In this document: piece by piece, positions 34,401-63,999 of the stretch
Numbering within the stretch: the first letter of the stretch is position 1
How the letters are laid out: every line of letters begins with the position of its first letter
Assembly: GCA_963921795.1 (NCBI GenBank)
Contig: OY997640.1
Location: forward strand, 56,962,671 to 57,026,670
Direction: 5' to 3'
DNA from: Nannobrachium achirus
Lineage: Eukaryota; Chordata; Actinopteri; Myctophiformes; Myctophidae
Length of the DNA: 64,000 bases
The notes under the pieces: model-generated
Database searches by the model: none
Seen by the model: only the letters and a program-made list of their open reading frames with translations
Told to the model about the DNA's origin: nothing
Translations under genes and position numbers: made by a program

Positions 34401-34625
34401 TACTCCTGGAGGAACACAATGAGTGGGTCTTGGTTCATCCAGTCGCTCTGTGAGATGCTCAGCAAATATGGCAATGAATTGGAGCTCCTGCACATCATGA
34501 CACGGGTTAACCACAAGGTGGCAGTGGAGTACGAGTCGGCCTCCAACTCACCAGGATTCGATGCCAAGAAGCAGATACCATGCATTGTGTCGATGTTGAC
34601 CAAAGAGATGTACTTCACCCCTTGA
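28488..34625 (+). CDS. casp3: Caspase-3, complete, six coding exons
   Basis: Exons 28488-28549, 29551-29693, 30846-30974, 31545-31720, 32280-32391, 34396-34625; all phases fit; 283 residues (human 277). A short prodomain (residues 1 to about 45, with TEVDS as a likely removal site) precedes the large subunit ([30 protein letters not shown]). The catalytic His is H130 in MLSHGDEG and the catalytic Cys is C172 in QACRGTE. IETDS (cleavage after D184) separates the large from the small subunit, which has [17 protein letters not shown] and the end [13 protein letters not shown]. Known role: cytosolic executioner cysteine protease cutting after DEVD-type sites, activated by caspase-8/9. No disabling change is visible. 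Fish may carry casp3a and casp3b; I cannot decide which this is. Confidence 0.97.
28607..28672. repeat. Dispersed palindromic hairpin in casp3 intron 1
   Basis: GATCTACAAGCTCACAAAGC pairs with TGTTGTGGGCTTGTAGATC. It begins about 57 bp after the end of casp3 exon 1. Confidence 0.75.
29014..29140 (+). repeat. Interspersed repeat with (TCAA)n tail in casp3 intron 1
   Basis: Same family as 10432-10551 and 22889-23018: starts GGAAATAAGC and ends TTCAATCAATCAATCAATC. Confidence 0.7.
29206..29503. mobile_element. hAT MITE of the CAGTGGTTCTCAA family
   Basis: The ends CAGAGATTCTCAAAC and, inverted, CAGTGATTCTCAAC, with internal AAGGACCC/GGGGTCC blocks as in the copies at 31801 and 7716. The target duplication is not clear. 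Confidence 0.6.
31801..32186. mobile_element. hAT MITE (386 bp) in casp3 intron 4
   Basis: It starts CAGTGGTTCTCAAACT and ends AGTTTGAGAACCAATG-like sequence (ACTTTGAGAACCAATG). The flanks GTCTATGA and GTCCATGA match at 7 of 8. A second start-like sequence (CAGTGATTCTCAACC, about 31912) suggests a nested copy. Confidence 0.7.
32280..32391 (+). CDS. casp3: casp3 exon 5, active-site cysteine and subunit cleavage site
   Basis: The exon begins [16 protein letters not shown]. The Ala-Cys of QACRG is the first pair of codons after the phase-0 junction. IETD is the same activation site used in mammals. The exon ends [15 protein letters not shown] with a phase-1 donor GTATGG. Confidence 0.95.
33191..33518. 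mobile_element. hAT MITE (328 bp) in casp3 intron 5
   Basis: The ends TAGGGCTGTCA and TGACAGCCCTA are perfect inverses. The flanks CACCAGAC and CCCCAGAC match at 7 of 8. The duplicated segment at 28.8 kb keeps an uninterrupted CCCCAGACAGATT, serving as an empty-site reference. A half hairpin motif lies inside (33407-33427). Confidence 0.8.
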
Positions 34626-36275
34626 TGCCAGCTCCTCCTGAAAGAAGACACAAGCCTCCCTCATCTGCAAGGTGTAGGCTTTAGATATATGTTGGTGTTT
34701 TTTGTGTTATTTGTTGTTTGGAAATAACTCAAGTTTACATTTCTAATGGAGACTGGCCTTTTGACGACTTAAGCTAAATCTTTCACTGTGGTGTGTGTTG
34801 TTGTGTTACTATACACACTGATTCCATGTGTGTATCACTTTGTTATTATTTCACAGTTCACAATTCAGGTAAATCCACATGACTGTGAGAAGGATAGACA
34901 TGGTTATTGAAAGGGGCGAACTCACACCATCAGGGATATCTAAATTGTGGTTTAGAGTAAATATCCCTGTTGTTGCTCTTAACAAGTGCACGGTCTATAA
35001 CTATCAAGCTCAAGTAGTGAAACTGATCAAAATCATCTTGTGACTTCATGGATGTCATGGTACTCAGAGGGGAGCTGAATAATCCTGTAGAACATGGCTA
35101 TGTCATAAAATCATGATGGCCTACCTGTCTCCCCAGATCCATCAGTTTCTCAGGATACAATCGATAAAATTGTTTCAAAGCATGCGCGTGTGTGATAAAA
35201 CCCACAATCGATATATTTTACATTGCTTAGTAAAAGGTTTAAAGGAATTAATGCACATAATCGCATTATTTTACACTCCTTGCACCCGGTTTGCTGTGTT
35301 ATTGTCAACAATTACTTGAAAACTAAAGTAGGCTATGTATGTACTTTTATATGTGGCAATCAGTCTGCTGTTGCCCCTCGAATATTCCCTGACAGAATTC
35401 AGATGATAATGGAGTTGACCAAATTCAGAATTGGTAACTACTCCAACAATCATGTATTCTGGCTATTGGCCAGTTGGTGGGACTAATGTTCAGTTTTGTT
35501 TGTTTGTTTATTGAAAAGGTCTGTTAGTATAACTGCAGTCCTTTACACATGCGACTATCTAATCAATCTGTGCCTGCCCACCCCCGTGCCTCTGGTTTAA
35601 TGTGACATCTGTGACATGCACAGATATCTATTTTACTTTTGATGTGTATGAGGAAAGATCATTGCATTGCTGTAATATTGGATGCATTTATTCAATTATT
35701 CATACACGAATAGCGGCTTTTCACAAATGGTTACAGTTTCTATTTGTCCCCTGGTCAATAACTGGTGCTCTTTGATCATAAAACAGTACAGTTGTTGTTT
35801 TGTATTGAATGAAATCTTGATACTTTTACTGTGTCAGACAGTCAAGTCCTTTTTTTATCAGACGCAATGTTGTGTATTCATTAAGAAATTGTGTTGCGTC
35901 ATATTGCACGCTGTCTCTTTGAACAGAGTAGTGTCTTGAACCGCTTCACCTCCACTGTTGGGTCGTTAGTGAAAGATTACTGCCATGTGAATGGTCAGTC
36001 TTGCTGTCCTGTATGCTGTGTCTGTGCACCTGTCTTGATTGGGAGATGTAGGCATGACTCCATATTTTTGTAGCCATGTCATACATTTTTATTCAATGTC
36101 ACTAATCACTATAGCTTCACTCTTTATCAGCTGTGAACATTATGGCATTTTTTATATGCTTAAGTTTTTTCTGAGGTAATTCAGAATAAATTGAGACCAC
36201 TTTTCATTTATTTTAAAACTGTTCAGCATAGCCACGAGTTGACGATGACTGAAGTACATTATAATAAACCAGCAT
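34626..36275 (+). other. casp3: casp3 3' untranslated region (extent inferred)
   Basis: No coding signal follows the TGA. AATAAA occurs at 36185 and AATAAAC at about 36261. The stretch has less recognisable repeat content than its neighbours, which fits a transcribed 3' UTR. The end point is uncertain. Confidence 0.4.
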
Positions 36276-37663
36276 TTAAGCTGCAGGGATTGGTGTACAT
36301 TTAGAATGTTTTGTTTGATTAATTTTACTTAAGTGTCGACTGTCGAGACATGTTGAGTAACATTACATTAGTATTGTTATTGTAATATTCAATACAAATA
36401 GTTCACTATACAAATATCCAATCATTCACAATATACAATAGATCCTGTTTAGTGTGGTTGCCCATATAGTTATTGTCTATTCTTCCCTTCACCCAATCAG
36501 ACATCACGATACCTTGATATTGTGATGTCACCCTTTTCCCCCTCCCTGATTGGCTCCCCATTAAGGTCAAAGGCAACCACACTTGCATTGCATATTTCTA
36601 GTTTTATTTGTTCTGGTGAAGTTTCCTTCACCAGAAAAAAATAAATGATGCTTGCATTTCATAATAGAACTACAGGTGCATTCCTGAAGGCTTATTGCTT
36701 ATTAATGACACACATTAAGCAGAGTTTGTTCAGTAACAGGTCTTCCCAACTCTCTGAACAAAGATAATAGTATCCAATCGGCATTTGATTGATTGATTGA
36801 TTGAATACTTAGTATACTTGAATACTTAATACTATTAGTCAGATTCAGAAATGTAAACAGCACGCAATACAGTAATACATGTAGGCTAAAAGACACTAAA
36901 ACGTCCTGGAGACTTGTTTTCATTGTGGTCCAAGGTAATGAGAGAACGCTACAAAGATAATTTATCAGCACCGATTTTATAGTGTTCCAGTTCCAATTTT
37001 GCCTGATAGTGTATATGACTATTCTCATGCTAGAGCCCTGAACATTGTTTTCGCCTCAACAAAATGTGGCCCCTGGCAGCAGTAAGCTGGATTATACATT
37101 GTGTGGACTTGAGGGGCCCCTGGCAGAGTAAACTGTCCGGATTGCACAACATGGCCCCAGGGGGGCCCTGTGATATAGTAAAGGCTGGGTTGGACAATGT
37201 GGCCCTAGCATGACTATTCTCATGGCAGACCCCTAAACAGTGTCTGTGCCTATATAGTTTGGTGCAGATCGGGGCAATGGTGCACCTTGACAATGTGTGG
37301 CCCCTGGGGCCCCATGAAACACTTTTTTTCAGACGTATTTTCACTTGAATATGTCGCAAAATATAATGTAGACCTATTTATTTTTCCCTTAGTGTAGATA
37401 AAACATTAAAACTGAAATTAGGATGTAGGGTTATTTATTTATTTATTTTATAGAAAGGGAAACAAACTTGTTATTATTGCGGGCTACCATTACCTAAAAT
37501 GTCAATAAGTTACTGAGGGGGGAGATATTAGGCTACGTAGAGTGACATGTCAAAATAATAATAATATGACAGGACTGGACTGGTGCATGGTATTTACTGA
37601 GGAAAGATATAATATTGTATTGGTAACATAGTCGCCCCCCGCCCACACGCGCGCACGCACGCA

Positions 37664-37729
<66 letters not shown>

Positions 37730-38105
37730 TCTTGTCATTGGTGAAGAAGGATGAAGTCATCGGCTCCGGTAAATATTTCTTCTGAGAGTCAGCGACGTTG
37801 TCCCGCTGTGTCGCGCTGTAGCTAGTGGAGAAAGAAACTTTAAGTTGTTTTGCCTCAAAATGACCACCTGTGTAGCTTATAGCCTATTGCCTGGGCGCCA
37901 GCCGCCAGTCAACATGTAGACTGTCCCTGCTGCTATCATGTTAGAAGAAGCCTTATATGTATTCTTGTATAGCCTATGGCTTAGATTGTATATGGCTTTT
38001 CATAATGCCGTGTGACAAAATGTCAGGACGACAGTTGAAACGGATTATTTCTAACTGGATGATCAACGCCGAGTTTGCGGTTCATTAACACGCATTTTTG
38101 CTTAA
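36276..38105. other. casp3-stox2 intergenic region
   Basis: About 37030-37320 holds a loose tandem repeat built on TGGCCCCTGGCAG and ACAATGTGGCC. A (CA)n tract of about 70 bp sits at 37661-37728. The last 370 bp before the stox2 start should contain its upstream promoter; no TATA box stands out. Confidence 0.5.
37661..37728. repeat. (CA)n microsatellite
   Basis: An almost pure CA run of about 68 bp, preceded by CGCGCGCACGCACGC. About 380 bp upstream of the stox2 exon-1a start codon. Confidence 0.95.
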
Positions 38106-55715
<17,610 letters not shown>

Positions 55716-55828
55716 GTAGGACCACACTCCAGGAGGGCTTTGTTCTTCTGTCTTCATTTGGGGTTTCTTTTTACATCAATTGTGTTCAAAACAAAAGGTG
55801 ACGGGCGGCTATTCGCATCCATGTAAAT

Positions 55829-56224
55829 CAGAGGTCTTCAACGTTTTCAGGCCCAGGACCCCTTAGTTGAGAGAGAGATGAAGCGGGGACCCCGACAACC
55901 TTAGTTTGGCAGCACAATCATCAGTTTATTTTGGATTCATGTCAATTTGTGTTTTCAGATATTTAACCACTTGAACTGTCAATACTTGACCTTTCACTCT
56001 GTACTCATCTGCTCATTTTCCCCTCTACATCAAAGCTCTTTGCGGAAAATAGCCGATCTACAAGCTCACAACGCCTTGGCTAAAGTTCTCAGAATATAGA
56101 CACTAGGGTTCAAATGGTTAATATAAAAAAGGAGTAACTTTCTATCACTCAAAGATTTGTAGGACCCCCTGTAGTAACTCTGAGGACCCCCTAGGGGTCC
56201 CGGACCCCCTGTTGAAGACCCATG
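55829..56224. mobile_element. hAT MITE related to the copy at 20660
   Basis: The ends CAGAGGTCTTCAAC and, inverted, CATGGGTCTTCAAC. The flanks ATGTAAAT and ATCTAAAT match at 7 of 8. It contains a half hairpin (56046-56074). Confidence 0.75.
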
Positions 56225-56846
56225 ATCTAAATCATTTCCACCTATGAAAAGAGGAGGGAAGGCGATCAGGTGAAATCCAGAGGCGGACATGCGGCCCTCT
56301 GGCTCACCATTAGAAACCACTGGTTTGAATCAGGGCTTGAAAACAGAAACTTAAATCGGCTCGTTCCAAGGAGAACCCATATTTTAATGTTTCTGTGTTT
56401 GCGTTCCACCCCCAACAATGTAGTTCCTAAACCGGTTTGAAAAAAGGAAACTATTAATACATTCACACCTAGGAGTCTTACACTGTCGGTCAACAAGCAG
56501 CTCCACTGGAGCAGTTCATGTAGGCATTAGGCATTATGACGATTAGGCAATATGACGATTTTGTTTTAAGGTCTATAATACTGGTTCCCAAACATTTAGG
56601 TCGAGACCCAAAAGAGATATTAGAAGTTTGCCCGGAACCCAAACTAATGAAAATAACAGATCTACAAGCTCACAATGCGGTGCCGCGAGCAAGGGTGCTG
56701 TTTGGAAATGTTTTGCATTTAAGCCGAATGAACAAGGAAAGGCAAAGTTGCTAGCGAGACAAACACGACCAATAATAAGCAACTTTGCTCTTCTTATTAG
56801 TAGCTTAAAGTGTCGCATTACTCCGCTCACACGCGCACACACGCTT

Positions 56847-56847
<1 letters not shown>

Positions 56848-56938
<91 letters not shown>

Positions 56939-57217
56939 TTAAGGTTGGAAAGGTGAGGTTCTCAATTGCAAGACTCAACTATGAGTTGAGAGGGGATTCT
57001 GAGCTGCAAGGCTCTTCCTCGATCGTTAATGGATATTAAGGAGTTATTCTCTACTTTGAGAGAGAATGGTTCAAATGGGAAGGAATAGCTACAGATTACA
57101 ATCTATAGCTAGTAATCTTAAAATAATCAACGATCAGAGTAATTATGGTTTTGGATAAATTTATAGTATTCAGTTGGGGAAGAAATGACGTAAGATTATG
57201 AAAGCGATACGTCATCC

Positions 57218-57295
<78 letters not shown>
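56848..57295. repeat. Two (CA)n microsatellites
   Basis: Pure CA runs at about 56848-56936 and 57220-57295. Confidence 0.93.
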
Positions 57296-57296
<1 letters not shown>

Positions 57297-58069
57297 CTGA
57301 TGGGCCGTTCATTCCAAGCACTGTCTAGAACTATATATAGTTTAAAAAACTTCTTCCTAAGTCAAGTGGATGGCAGAGTAACACAACTAGTTAACATTAA
57401 CAATGGTGAACAATATAGTTATAGTTACAGTTATAGTTATAGTGACTGGTGTGAGCAGCCCTCAGGATAATTAAGCTCTTTAAACAGTACAAACTCAACA
57501 GACTGTACCACGAGTGCACCCACGCATCATTAAAAATAATTTTATTATACACGTATATAAACATCAGTATCATCACATTTGCATTTCTTATGTAATATTT
57601 TACATCTCATTTATGTCCCACAAACATACTACCCTCCTTTGGGTTATTGTGAACAGTATACAACAATTTCACAAGTGCAAGCAAAACGGGAAAAAAACAT
57701 TACTTAGGTAATGGAGATTTCAAATCAACATTTCTGTTTTGAAAAATAACATATGATTATGTGTCCTTTTCCATTTCTGCTCCTGTTCATTTCTGTTTTT
57801 TGTTTCCATTCCTTAAAGCAGTTTGGCGCACTGGTTGCGACCGAAGGTCGTTGCGACCAAAGGTCGCAGTATACCATGAGAAATGTTGCGGCTTGTCAGT
57901 CCGTCAGTACACATTTTTACAGTCTATGGTTTGTGTATGGTTCTATGGGTTTGTCGCTCTGACATCATGCTCTGATGTCACTGTGATGTCAGGGGAACCA
58001 CTCTTAACAGAATGGGTTTGCCGCTCTGACATCACGCTCTGGCTTGATGTCCCTTTTATGCCCATATAT

Positions 58070-58560
58070 TTTATGCCCATAAATAGTCGACAATATATGG
58101 GCATTCCCAGATCACACTTGCAAATGAATTACGTCCTTGTCCGTTATATGCCCATATATGGAGATCCCTGTCCCGATGTCATCATATCAAGGGCATATCT
58201 GAGAATGCCCATATGGGCCATAGACATGGCCCATATCTGTGTGGCTGGTTCAGATAGGGATCTCTCCATGTATGGGCATAACATGTATTGTATGTATATG
58301 GATACATATTATTATAAAAAAAAGATCAAATGAAATAAAAAGTCCATACATGGGCATTCCCAGAAACAAAATCCCTTTTATGCCCATATATGGGGATCCC
58401 CAGGCATTAAACCCAGGCCCTAACTCGCTAAGGCCCTGCTTGGCTTTACTAATTAACATTATGTTCTATGCCCATATATGGAGATCCCTGTCCCAATGCC
58501 ATCAATATTAAGGACATATCTGGGAATACCCATATTTGGTAATGCCCATATATGGGCATG
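58070..58560. repeat. CCATATATGG palindrome array, part 1
   Basis: ATGCCCATATATGGAGATCC and variants recur (for example at about 58144, 58380, 58467 and 58543), with several half or altered units between. The consensus core CCATATATGG is self-complementary. Confidence 0.85.
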
Positions 58561-58982
58561 TTTTGACATAACATTGTTGACTATCATGCAGGGGTCTCCA
58601 TATGGGTAACTGGTCCAATATACATCACTGGCCATACCTTGCCCTTTAGGGCTAGGTCACATGTCGCCCTGAGGCATCTTACTAGTATTTATCAGAATGA
58701 GACAGAAACCTGATTATGCTTTAACATATTTGCAACCACAGTTGGGTTTAGTGCATAAATGTATGATCTTTGTATGAAATTTTGGACACATTCCAATGAG
58801 GACCCAGCATTTCTGGAGGATTCTCAGTTGACAAGACATCCATTTTTGGGCATCTCACACTATGGGTCAGAAAATTAGGTCACCTGATGCACCTGGCCAG
58901 GGGTGTCGCACCAAATTCTGGGCCCTGGGTACAAGGATTCACTGCGGGCCTCCCGCACAATTATTTTGTGCTTTAACTATTG

Positions 58983-59049
58983 AAAAATAGCAGATATACA
59001 AGCTCACAGCGCCGCACCGAGTGCCGCGCTGCAAGCTTGTTGATCTGCA
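58983..59049. repeat. Dispersed palindromic hairpin
   Basis: AAAAATAGCAGATATACAAG with centre GCACCGAGTGCCGCGCTGC and right arm AAGCTTGTTGATCTGC. Confidence 0.8.
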
Positions 59050-59297
59050 TTTGTTTTTTATCGTGAATATTTCAAATCCTTCGAAGTGTTAAAAAAAAAA
59101 CTATGTTTCTATGTCATTAGTGCTCAAACATTTTCATGTGAAGGACCCCCAAAATGATATGTATTTGGCCACGGACCCCCATCTCAAAATATTTAGTTCC
59201 AGGGACCCCCCAGAAGCAAAATTTGAGTTAAAAATGTTCGCTTAAAAAATACATATATTCAAAGATTTGCACACATTTTCATGACTTATAGCAGATG

Positions 59298-59368
59298 AAA
59301 TAGCAGATCTACAAGCTTGCAGCGCTGAACTCTGTGCCGCACTGTGAGCTTGTATATCTGCTATTTTT
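59298..59368. repeat. Dispersed palindromic hairpin
   Basis: AAATAGCAGATCTACAAGCT pairs with AGCTTGTATATCTGCTATTT. The inner stem has diverged (GAACTCTGTGCCGC). Confidence 0.8.
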
Positions 59369-60103
59369 CAATAGCTAAAGTATAAAATAATTCCAGGCCC
59401 CTCCACCTTGGGCCCTAGTAACTCAGAGCAAAGAATAGTGCATTTTGGAGCAATGTATTAAGTCATTTTTGTAAAAAAAAAAGTATGATCTAATATGGAT
59501 TAATTGTTTAACATTTAGACTGCCATATTTATGTATTTACCGGTACCTAGTCTGGTAGGATTCGCCTTGAAACATGGGCTGCAGATTGTTGTAGTGTTGT
59601 TGTTTGGTTTCTATTCTGAATGTTTTGAAGCTTTGCACAGGGCTCAACATCCGGTATTGTGAGCTGGGACAACTTCCTGGCCAGGGATATAGTTTTGGCT
59701 CAGAAGTTCTTCTAGTCCCCCTAGAGGCGAGAATGGAAAAAGAACTTCTGGGAACTCAGATTAGTATTTACCTGATTTCTGATGGCTCCCGTTCACGGCC
59801 GCGAAAGTCTTTTCTTTCACGCGGAGATGCAAAAATACAACAGCGATGTAAGTTATGGTCCATAGAAAACAGGCCGTTGTGACAAAACGTGTGATATGGG
59901 AAAAGAAGCAGAAATATATACATTTTTCTGCAGCTAGGATGAATACAAGTGAATGCCCAAACAGAAGTCACCGGAAGTGGCTTTCGCGAGGCATCATGGG
60001 AAATTGAGTTTCCTCCTTACAATGGTAACCAGTTGAAACGTCTGTGGACGTGTTAACGAGGCCGCGGCGCTTCACGGGGGGGAATCGTTAATGTGTTAAA
60101 TAG

Positions 60104-60260
60104 AAGCAGCTCAGTGGCCTTGGGGTTAGACGTTAGAGGATTCGCCCTGAGGTTGGGAGGTTGGGGTTCCATTCCATCCCTGGCTTTTCTTAACCAAATC
60201 CTACCCCATGCCTCCACGCTTGGTACTCAGCACTTGGGGTTTGTCCTGTATCTGCCACAC
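60104..60260 (+). mobile_element. tRNA-derived SINE, second family
   Basis: AGCTCAGTGGCCTTGGGGTT (A-box region) and GGGGTTCCATTCC (B-box region, 60163-60175) are about 55 bp apart. The 3' boundary is not clear. Confidence 0.65.
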
Positions 60261-60395
60261 ACTAGCGTCGGCATCAGAGGGTCTACTTATACCTCATGGC
60301 AAGGAGGGGATGAACTTGTACATCAAGCTGCCCCACGCTACAGAGGAGAACTCCTGACCCACATTAGGCTACTTAATTGTGGGCTCGCCTGAAAG

Positions 60396-61661
60396 GCGAG
60401 AACACCATGTTATCTTCATTATTTATTTATCAAGTTCCGCCACGACAGTACAAAGGCAGGGCCCTTAGCCAATGAGGTGCAATTGAGGTGCAGAAAAACG
60501 TCTGGGAGTGGTGCTAGCTGGAGTATTGGTTGAGCTTCACATGACAGTTAGCACGCTGCAGAATATAGTCACGAGCGAGCCCACACTGTTTCGTAGGAAC
60601 AGTATTTCTAGGTTTTTTTGATCTACTCACAGTAGCAAGCATTAGAGCTTAAAAGTTCAGCCCGAGCCCGACGGGACCCAACGGGGCGGCGCGGCGCGGG
60701 CTGGGCCGGGCTCAATTTGTCACGTATATGTCAGGCTTTGGGCTGGGTCGGGCTTTTATAATCCTGTAGGCAAGCGCAGCGCAGTATCATGATGTCTCTG
60801 TGACTGTGTAAAAGCTGCGCGCTCATGACTATCGCTGCGCTGCGCCGCTGCTGCGCAACTTGACACAGTTGAGCGTGTGTGACTATGTGCGCTGCTGCGC
60901 AACTTTCAGACAGTTGAGCATGTGAGTGTGCATGCTCCCGTTGACTGTGTGTGTTCGCATGCACTGCCTGAGCAGAGCGGAGGACATCGTTGAAACCATT
61001 CACAGACACTTTTGTATAGCCTAATAATATTATAGACGTAGTGTGAATGTTGTAGCTATAACAGCCTGTACGTCTGCTTCCTGATTTAGCGGCAGTCGTC
61101 AGCTGTGTTTTCCAGCGAGGCTCCGATGTTTATTTGTTCCATACAGGACGTTGCTTGCTACAATGTATTTATAGGTATATATAAAGACAGTTGGAAAATG
61201 GTAGAATGACTCTGTTCTTAACGAATCACCAATATTTTATGAGAAAAAAGGCTACTGCAGCATGCAGCAATTAAGCTAGTTTAGAATGTCGGGCTGCGAG
61301 CTGTGTCGGTCTCCAATTGTCAATTATGTTTCGGGCTTTGGGCCGAGCTCGGGCTGACGTTCTGCCGGGCTGGGCTGGGCCAGGCTCACTTTTTTAGGCC
61401 CGATTTAAGCTCTAGCAAGCATACATTTACACTGAAAGGCGAGAACACTATGTTATCTTCATTATTTATTTATCTATCAAGTTCTGCCCCGACAGTACAA
61501 AGGCAGGGTCTTAGCCAATGAGGTGCAATTAGAAATTGTCGGAAAAACATCTGGGAGTGGTGTTAGCTGGAGTATTGGTTGAGCTTCACATGACAGTTAG
61601 CACGCTGCAGAATATAGTCACGAGCGAGCCCACACTGTTTCGTAGGAACAGTATTTCTAGT
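60396..61661. repeat. Direct repeat pair of about 225 bp flanking a hAT element
   Basis: Copies at 60396-60622 and 61433-61661 share AAAGGCGAGAACACCATGTT and GTCACGAGCGAGCCCACACT to CAGTATTTCTAG. They differ by a few substitutions and small indels. Confidence 0.85.
60643..61414. mobile_element. hAT element (772 bp), GC-rich, exact 8-bp duplication
   Basis: It starts TAGAGCTTAAA and ends TTTAAGCTCTA. The octamer GCAAGCAT flanks it exactly (60635-60642 and 61415-61422). The interior ends are rich in GCCCGAGCCCG/CGGGCTGGGC. No transposase frame. Confidence 0.88.
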
Positions 61662-61676
61662 TACTTATTTAAATAC

Positions 61677-61680
<4 letters not shown>

Positions 61681-61757
<77 letters not shown>
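61681..61757. repeat. (AT)n microsatellite
   Basis: A nearly pure TA run. Confidence 0.95.
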
Positions 61758-61759
<2 letters not shown>

Positions 61760-61884
61760 CAAAAGATATTCAGCATCTTAGCATCCCCCTAGTTAGATCA
61801 TTTATTGTCTTTCTCAAAATATAGAGACTGGACAGAGGTGGTATACGACATGCAGCCACGTTGCAACGTTCATGAGCCATATCA

Positions 61885-63415
61885 CCAGTAAGACTCCCTA
61901 ATCGGGAGATAAGCGACCGTTGGTCGCTTATCTCCACAAATAGGCCAAAAGTTTGTTTTACCAATTATTACACTCTATGTGAACATTTACATCAACAAAT
62001 CCCAAGTACTATGCAGAACGACCCATTTCAAGTTTTTAATGTACAACAATATTTAGAAAATAGGTCTACAAGCTGACAGTCCTCGTCCCTTATATTCCCA
62101 TAGGTTATATGGAGATCTCAGTGTTTGTCAGTCCTTGTTCATTTATGCCCATATATGGACATCTCTATATCTACTGTAACAGTCCTTGTCCCTTTATGCC
62201 CATATATGGAGATCTCTTAACTGTAAGTCCTTGTCCCTTTTATGCCCATATATGGATATTCCTGATGTCATCAGTATATGAACATATATGGGCTTTCTGA
62301 TATGCCCATATATGGAGATCTCTTAACTGTAAGCCCTTGTCCCTTTTATGCCCATATATGGATATCCCTGATGTCATCCGTATATGCCCATATATGGGCT
62401 TTCTAATATGCCCATATATGGAGATCTCTGTATCTCCATATATGGGTATAAAAGGATACTTCAGGTCTGACATCAGGTTTGTTTATATTGGGTTGCTAGG
62501 TTTGACATCACAAACTCTATGGGCCATCTGACCTAGAAATCTATATTTGGGCATAGATGACTCATCGTGACCTCATCACACGTCGACCACACGTGTGGCG
62601 TGCGGTCGACCGCACGTGTGACCGACGGACGGCCGGTGGAGGTTTTCATACCAGTAAGACTCCCTAATCGGGAGATAAGCGACCGTTGGTCGCTTATCTC
62701 CACAAATAGGCCAAAAGTTTGTTTTACCAATTATTACACTCTATGTGAACATTTACATCAACAAATCCCAAGTACTATGCAGAACGACCCATTTCAAGTT
62801 TTTAATGTACAACAATATTTAGAAAATAGGTCTACAAGCTGACAGTCCTCGTCCCTTATATTCCCATAGGTTATATGGAGATCTCAGTGTTTGTCAGTCC
62901 TTGTTCATTTATGCCCATATATGGACATCTCTATATCTACTGTAACAGTCCTTGTCCCTTTATGCCCATATATGGAGATCTCTTAACTGTAAGTCCTTGT
63001 CCCTTTTATGCCCATATATGGATATTCCTGATGTCATCAGTATATGAACATATATGGGCTTTCTGATATGCCCATATATGGAGATCTCTTAACTGTAAGC
63101 CCTTGTCCCTTTTATGCCCATATATGGATATCCCTGATGTCATCCGTATATGCCCATATATGGGCTTTCTAATATGCCCATATATGGAGATCTCTGTATC
63201 TCCATATATGGGTATAAAAGGATACTTCAGGTCTGACATCAGGTTTGTTTATATTGGGTTGCTAGGTTTGACATCACAAACTCTATGGGCCATCTGACTA
63301 GAAATCTATATTTGGGCATAGATGACTCATCGTGACCTCATCACACGTCGACCGCACGTGTGACGTGCGGTCGACCGCACGTGTGACCGACGGACGGCCG
63401 GTGGAGGTTTTCATA
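61885..63415. repeat. Tandem duplication, 766-bp unit, nearly identical copies
   Basis: CCAGTAAGACTCCCTAATCG starts at 61885 and at 62651. The copies end GGAGGTTTTCATA at 62650 and 63415. I see only a one-base indel (about 62531 against 63297) and a few substitutions near the CGCACGTGTG block. Each unit holds a GGAGATAAGCGACC hairpin and about eight CCATATATGG motifs. Confidence 0.93.
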
Positions 63416-63999
63416 CTAAACTGCGACCTTACGGTCGCAATAACTCGCAATGTTACGATCACCTGTCCCATGTTATGCATAATATTAAAAGGCTGAGCCA
63501 CTGGCATGTGCCAACGTTGAGCTACTTCCTGAAGAGCGTTGCATTATACACACACACTCACACACTCACACACACGATACAATATAACTAGTAGCACGCC
63601 TCAGGGCGACATGCGCCAATTCTTCGCCATCCGGCCAGTGATGTATATCGGACCAGTTACCCATATATGGAGACCCCTGGTACCCATATATGGAGATCCA
63701 TGTACTGTATATGGAGATATGCTGTGAGAGCCCAAACTTGCTTACTCAGTTATTCGTTATGTGAATGTGAAAGTCCTATGATGTCTATAACATCTGACAT
63801 CATACCATTTTATGCCCATACATGGAGATCCCTGTCTGTAGAACCAGCCACACAGATATGGGCTGTCTTGGCCATCTGTCTTGGCCATATATGGATTCTG
63901 TTAGTGTGGTATGTGGCCTCCAAATATGGGCATTCCCATATGAAGTCCTGTTAGATATGGGCTTAATATTGATGACATCAGGGAACACCATATATGGGT
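62140..63999. repeat. CCATATATGG palindrome array, part 2
   Basis: About 20 occurrences of CCATATATGG in two duplicated blocks and a tail (about 63661, 63683, 63887, 63989), usually as ATGCCCATATATGGAGATC. Confidence 0.88.

Larger units (their letters stand above)
58898..59430 (-). mobile_element. Second copy of the two-hairpin hAT MITE
   Basis: It begins CAGGGGTGTCGCACC and runs antiparallel to the copy at 48969-49489 (for example GGGTACAAGGATTCACTGCG). Both hairpins are kept. The far end has decayed. Confidence 0.75.

Noticed and set aside
37030-37359. Minus-strand 109-codon frame
   Set aside because: Lies over a loose tandem repeat with GGCCCCTGG units; composition follows the repeat.
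62109-63297. Two identical pairs of 60-77-codon frames
   Set aside because: They arise from the 766-bp tandem duplication and are built from CCATATATGG units (PIYGD and HIWAF peptides).
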